Positions 17,686 to 21,217 of a stretch of DNA of 21,217 bases are shown here, one piece after another. The DNA lies in the IMG/VR virus record IMGVR_UViG_3300046817_001084, positions 1 to 21,217 of that record, one strand, 5' to 3'. The position numbers and the translations under genes are program-made. The DNA is from a virus. How positions within the stretch are numbered: position 1 is the first letter of the stretch; every line of letters starts with the position of its first letter. The notes beneath the pieces are model-generated. The model was given only the letters and a program-made list of their open reading frames with translations. It did not search any database and was not told the DNA's origin.

Positions 17686-19250
17686 GCGCTGACCTCTTCC
17701 GTTACGAAAGTGTCCTCAAGCGGCTGATCGCGGTCACCGACGCCGAGACGTCGATGCTCGAGTTCACCAAGCTGATGATGCCGAGCCCGCGCTATCCGGA
17801 CGATCCCGATCACTCGCGTTACGAGGTGCAGCGCTTTCACCAGGTGATCTGCGCGGCGCTCGAGGAGCTCGAGGCGGGCCGTATCCGGCGCTTGATCATC
17901 AACCTGCCGCCGCGGCACGGCAAGACGCAGCTCGCGAGCAAAATGTTCATCGCGTGGTTCGCGGGCAAGCACCCCGAGCTCAGCACCATCTTCGGCACCT
18001 ACAACGAGAAGTTCAGCCAGGATATCGGCCGCGCGGTGCGGGACATCATGCTGTCGCCCTCTTATGCGCAGGTGTTCCCGCAGACCGTCTTGAAGGATGA
18101 CAGCAAAGCCTCCGATCGCCTCGAGACTAACGCAGGCGGTATCCTTGCTTTTGTTGGCCGCGGTGGAACCACGACTGGCCGAGGCGGCGATCTTCTGTGC
18201 ATCGATGATCCGATTAAGGACCGCATGGAAGCTGACTCGCCGACCGTGCGCGACACGCTCTGGACCTGGTTCACGCAGGTGATCGCCAGCCGTCTCATGG
18301 ACGAGACCGGCCGCATCATGCTGATCCAGACGCGCTGGCACCAGGACGATCTCATCGGCCGGCTGACCGATCCGCACAACTCTTACTACGACGCCGAGGA
18401 GGCTGCCGAGTGGCATATCATCGACCTGCCCGCTTTGGCGTTCGACGACGGCAAGGATCCGCTGCGCCGCGAGGTCGGCGAGCCCTTATGGCCGGGCCGG
18501 TTTGGCAAGAGCTACTTGCAGGCCTTGCAGCGGCGCGATGTGCGCGGCTTCAGCGCCTTGTACCAAGGTCGGCCCTCGCCCGCCGGCGGTACCTTCTTCA
18601 GTGTCGACTGGCTCCATACTTACCGGCCCAATGATCTGCCCGACAATTTACGGTGCTACGCCGCCTCGGACCATGCCGTCGCTTTGAAGCAGGCGTCCGA
18701 CAAGACCTGCCTCATGGTGGTGGGGATCGATAAGAACGAGACCATCTGGGTGCTGCCCGATCTGGTGTGGCGTCACATGACGGCCGAGCAGACGGTCGAG
18801 TCGATGCTCCGCATGATGAAGCTGCATAAGCCGCTTTTTTGGTGGGCCGAGCGCGGCCACATCTCCAAGTCGATCGGGCCGTTCCTGCGCAAACGCATGC
18901 TCGAGACGCACACCTTCTGCTCTCTCATCGAGATGCAGCCGATCGCCGACAAGCAGACCCGGGCGCAGTCGATCCAAGGGCGGCTCTCAATGGACCGCGT
19001 GCGCTTCCCCGAGCGGGCGCCCTGGTGGCCCGCGGCGCGCGACGAGATCCTCAAGTTTCCCTACGACGCGCACGACGATTTTGTCGACACGCTGGCCTAT
19101 ATCGGTCTCGGCCTGACCCTGCAGATCGGCGCGGGCATGCGCAAGACCGAGGATGAAAAACCAAGCGAGAACACGTTCGGCTGGATGAAGCAGCAGCGTG
19201 AACAAGCCGAGCGCAGCGTGAAGCTCAGCTTTGGCAGTGGAGGCTGGTGA
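17682..19250 (+). CDS. terL: Terminase large subunit (DNA-packaging ATPase/nuclease)
   Basis: This 522-residue motor pumps phage DNA into the procapsid and cuts it. The ATPase domain shows Walker A PPRHGKT (76-82), Walker B LLCIDDP (171-177) and motif C/coupling QTRWHQDD (216-223). The RNase H-like nuclease domain shows D330 (ASDHAV), E390 (WWAERG) and the final acidic cluster YDAHDDFVDTLAY (461-473). All key residues are present. The Walker A has Arg-His before GKT, a common variant in this terminase group. The ATG overlaps the proline-rich gene stop (ATGA). The C-terminal tail is charged (WMKQQREQAERSVKL). It is followed by a membrane peptide gene and the portal. Confidence 0.95.
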   Translation: MSADLFRYESVLKRLIAVTDAETSMLEFTKLMMPSPRYPDDPDHSRYEVQRFHQVICAALEELEAGRIRRLIINLPPRHGKTQLASKMFIAWFAGKHPELSTIFGTYNEKFSQDIGRAVRDIMLSPSYAQVFPQTVLKDDSKASDRLETNAGGILAFVGRGGTTTGRGGDLLCIDDPIKDRMEADSPTVRDTLWTWFTQVIASRLMDETGRIMLIQTRWHQDDLIGRLTDPHNSYYDAEEAAEWHIIDLPALAFDDGKDPLRREVGEPLWPGRFGKSYLQALQRRDVRGFSALYQGRPSPAGGTFFSVDWLHTYRPNDLPDNLRCYAASDHAVALKQASDKTCLMVVGIDKNETIWVLPDLVWRHMTAEQTVESMLRMMKLHKPLFWWAERGHISKSIGPFLRKRMLETHTFCSLIEMQPIADKQTRAQSIQGRLSMDRVRFPERAPWWPAARDEILKFPYDAHDDFVDTLAYIGLGLTLQIGAGMRKTEDEKPSENTFGWMKQQREQAERSVKLSFGSGGW

Positions 19251-19417
19251 TGAACCTGCTCGTGCTGATCTTGATCCTTGTGCTGCTGTTCGGTGTCGGC
19301 GGCGGATACTACGGCTATCGCGGCGGCTATTACGGTCCTTACGGTTTTGGCGGCATCGGTCTGATCCTGCTGATTATCGTCATCGTGCTGGTCATCGCGC
19401 CGGGACGCTTTTGGTGA
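19250..19417 (+). CDS. Gly-rich small membrane protein (DUF3309-like)
   Basis: This 55-residue protein, MNLLVLILILVLLFG then a Gly/Tyr stretch (VGGGYYGYRGGYYGPYGFGG), then IGLILLIIVIVLVIAPGRFW, has two hydrophobic helices around a Gly/Tyr loop. This layout is that of the DUF3309 family, common in alphaproteobacteria and their phages, with no known function. The ATG shares one base with the terminase stop (TGATG). It is below common length cut-offs and easily overlooked. Lying between terminase and portal, it may be a host-acquired moron or a virion/lysis accessory. Confidence 0.75.
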   Translation: MNLLVLILILVLLFGVGGGYYGYRGGYYGPYGFGGIGLILLIIVIVLVIAPGRFW

Positions 19418-19427
19418 GTAGCTTGTC

Positions 19428-21217
19428 ATGATGCAGCCGCCGCCCGGTGGGATGGGACCGCCCCAGCCTGGTGGCATGCCCCCCGGCATGCCGCCGCTCG
19501 ATCCCTCGCCGGTGACCGTCAACCCCGAGCTGCAGCAGCCGCAGGATAAGTTCATCCAGCGTGATCGCCCCGATCCGGATGAGCCGCGGCGCAAGCTGGT
19601 CAATCGCTGGCAGGACCGCGTCAAGCGGGCCAAGCGCCACTGGCGCACGCCGTTCCGCCGCATGCGCGAGAACGAGGAGTTCTGCGAGGGGCGGCAGTGG
19701 CCGGAGCTGGCCAAGAGTGAGAAGCGCGACGACCGCTATGTCGCGAACATCTGCATCCGCCATGTGCTGCAGCGCACTGCCGAGCTCTACCCGAACAACC
19801 CGACGATGCAGGCCAAGGTCAAAGAGAAGCTCTTGGCGCAGACCTGGGACGGCAGCAGCCAGGCGCTGCAGCAAGCGCAGCAGTCTTTGGCGATGGCGAT
19901 GCAGGCAGGCATACCGCCCGACCCCAACGCCGCCGCGGTCATGCAGGACGCGGCAGCGATCAAGCAGTGGCACGAGATGATGGAGCGTGTCGGCCGCACC
20001 CTCGAGCTGCTGTACCAGTATAACATCGACGAGCAGACCCACAGCTTCAAGCAGTCGATGAAGATGACGATCCGGCGCGCGATCATCACCGGCGTCGGTT
20101 ACGTCAAGCTTGGCTTCCAGCGCGCGATGAAGCTGTCGCCGGAGGTCGAGCAGCGCATCTCCGACATGAGCGAGCGCCTGGCGCATATCGAGCGCCTTGC
20201 CGCCGATCTCAGCGACGAGGAGATCCTGCCGGACAGCGCCGACGCCGAGGAGCTCAAGCTGGCGATCCAGAGCCTCACCGCGGAGGCGCAGCTGATCGTG
20301 CGCGAGGGCCTGGCTTTCGACTATCCCGACAGCACGGCGATCATCCCGGATACGCGGTGCCGCACCTTGCGCGGCTTCCTGGGTGCCGACTGGGTGGCGC
20401 AAGAGTATCTGCTGACCGAGGACGAGATCGAAGAGATCTACATGGTCGACGTCGGCAGCAGCTACACTTGCTACAACGAGGACGGCAAGTCGACCGGCTA
20501 CGAGCCGAGCCCCGAGCAGCACTACCGCAGCGGCTATGGCGACGAGGAGTCACACGGCTCCCAGCGCCCGCTGGCTTGCGTGTGGGAGATCTACAATCGC
20601 AAGGACGGCTCGGTTTACATCGTCTGCGACGGCTATCCGGATTTCCTTCAAGAACCGACCTTTCCCGAAGCCGAAACCACGCGCTTTTGGCCCTGGTTCG
20701 CCTTTACCTTGAACGAGGGATATGACGAGAAAAGCCTCTTTCCGCAGAGCGATATCGACCTGATCCGCGACATGCAGCTCGAGCTCAACCGCGCGCGCCA
20801 GGGCTTGCGCGAGCATCGTCGCGCCAACCGGCCCAAGGTCGCCGTCGCCGCCGGTCTCCTGGAGGAGCCCGATCTCGATAAGCTGCGCACTCATCCGGCC
20901 AACGCGCTCCTCGAGCTGAACGCGCTCGCCCCCGGTCAGAAGATCGACGACGTGCTGCAAGTGATCAAGATGCCGCCGATCGACAGCGCGGTCTACGATA
21001 CGCAGCCGGTGTTCGAGGACGTCTTGCGCGTCCTCGGCAGCGATCAGGCCGATCAGGGGACGACATCGAACGCCACGGCGACCGAGGTCTCGGTGGCGCA
21101 GTTCAGCCAAAACACCGATCTCTCTTCGACGGTCGACGACATCAACGACATGATGACCGAACTGGCGCAAGCCGCCTCTCAGGTGCTCGTTCTCAACGTC
21201 AGCCAGCAGACCGTGGT
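19428..21217 (+). CDS. Phage portal protein, 3' end beyond window
   Basis: The frame stays open from ATG 19428 (or 19431) to the edge, about 596 codons. After a Pro/Gly/Met-rich N-terminal tail (about 1-35) the sequence has the portal pattern: RKLVNRWQDRVKRAKRHWRTPFRRM, then YVANICIRHVLQRTAELYPNNP, a coiled region, and ITGVGYVKLGF. The region FWPWFAFTLN...FPQSDIDLIRDMQLELNRARQG is the stem/clip helix typical of large portals. The position right after terminase is the usual one. Portals form the dodecameric ring through which DNA enters the capsid. The start has only weak SD sequence, so coupling with the upstream gene is likely. Confidence 0.88.
   Translation, partial: MMQPPPGGMGPPQPGGMPPGMPPLDPSPVTVNPELQQPQDKFIQRDRPDPDEPRRKLVNRWQDRVKRAKRHWRTPFRRMRENEEFCEGRQWPELAKSEKRDDRYVANICIRHVLQRTAELYPNNPTMQAKVKEKLLAQTWDGSSQALQQAQQSLAMAMQAGIPPDPNAAAVMQDAAAIKQWHEMMERVGRTLELLYQYNIDEQTHSFKQSMKMTIRRAIITGVGYVKLGFQRAMKLSPEVEQRISDMSERLAHIERLAADLSDEEILPDSADAEELKLAIQSLTAEAQLIVREGLAFDYPDSTAIIPDTRCRTLRGFLGADWVAQEYLLTEDEIEEIYMVDVGSSYTCYNEDGKSTGYEPSPEQHYRSGYGDEESHGSQRPLACVWEIYNRKDGSVYIVCDGYPDFLQEPTFPEAETTRFWPWFAFTLNEGYDEKSLFPQSDIDLIRDMQLELNRARQGLREHRRANRPKVAVAAGLLEEPDLDKLRTHPANALLELNALAPGQKIDDVLQVIKMPPIDSAVYDTQPVFEDVLRVLGSDQADQGTTSNATATEVSVAQFSQNTDLSSTVDDINDMMTELAQAASQVLVLNVSQQTV

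Noticed and set aside
19392-20522. 376-codon minus-strand frame opposite the portal gene
   Set aside because: Antisense shadow; the plus-strand portal frame is continuous and recognisable.
1-21217. tRNA, rRNA, CRISPR arrays and insertion sequences
   Set aside because: No cloverleaf-like or spaced-repeat pattern and no transposase frame seen by eye; a dedicated scan would be needed to exclude a tRNA fully.

Overview
The window looks like one continuous stretch of a temperate tailed bacteriophage or prophage. The host is probably a high-GC alphaproteobacterium. The reasons are strong G/C third-position bias in most genes, Shine-Dalgarno starts with frequent ATGA/GTGA/TGATG overlaps, a small Gly-rich membrane protein of the DUF3309 type, and phage gene families that I associate with rhizobial and related phages. 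I see no rRNA, tRNA, insertion sequence or CRISPR array, and no prophage boundary, so I cannot say whether this is a free phage genome or an integrated one.

Left arm (1-1815, minus strand): a leftward early operon encodes a small Cro-like DNA-binding protein, a RuvC-like Holliday-junction resolvase and an SNF2-family helicase that runs off the left edge. A 350-bp AT-richer divergent control region (1816-2167) follows. Rightward from there (2168-4780) come an Xre-type regulator, an excisionase-like protein, a tyrosine integrase whose start lies deep inside the excisionase frame, and three small unknown genes. A 330-bp gene-free gap (4781-5110) holds an intrinsic terminator pointing left. Then come an 808-residue primase-helicase-like replication protein (5111-7537), an AT-rich gap with tandem operator-like repeats, and a second Xre-type regulator homologous to the first (7708-8220).

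Middle (8570-9888, minus strand): five small genes. Two encode homologous two-helix membrane proteins, one a different small membrane protein, one a Cys-rich zinc-ribbon protein and one an unknown acidic protein. Three of the five start codons are preceded by a shared GCCAC-containing leader. A rightward group follows (9981-11464): a Cys/His zinc-binding protein, a candidate small terminase and a conserved phage protein, with a highly structured intergenic stretch between the second and third.

Right arm (11950-21217, plus strand): late structural genes. These are several tail-fibre genes with collagen-like or repeat modules and a C1q-like tip, small fibre-associated proteins, a proline-rich decapeptide-repeat protein, the large terminase subunit, a Gly-rich membrane peptide, and a portal protein cut by the right edge.

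The unifying observation is a 15-bp palindromic motif, ACCACA-N3-TGTGGT and near variants. I found about ten copies or partial copies, all in the early half, and many sit at early promoters or gene starts: the SNF2 gene, the divergent control region, the primase leader, the second Xre gene and the zinc-binding gene. I infer that it is the operator of one or both Xre paralogues and forms a phage-wide early regulon. A second notable point is a fibre gene whose best start is a non-standard ATC (or ATA) codon behind a perfect Shine-Dalgarno; an annotation restricted to standard starts would cut off its conserved N terminus.
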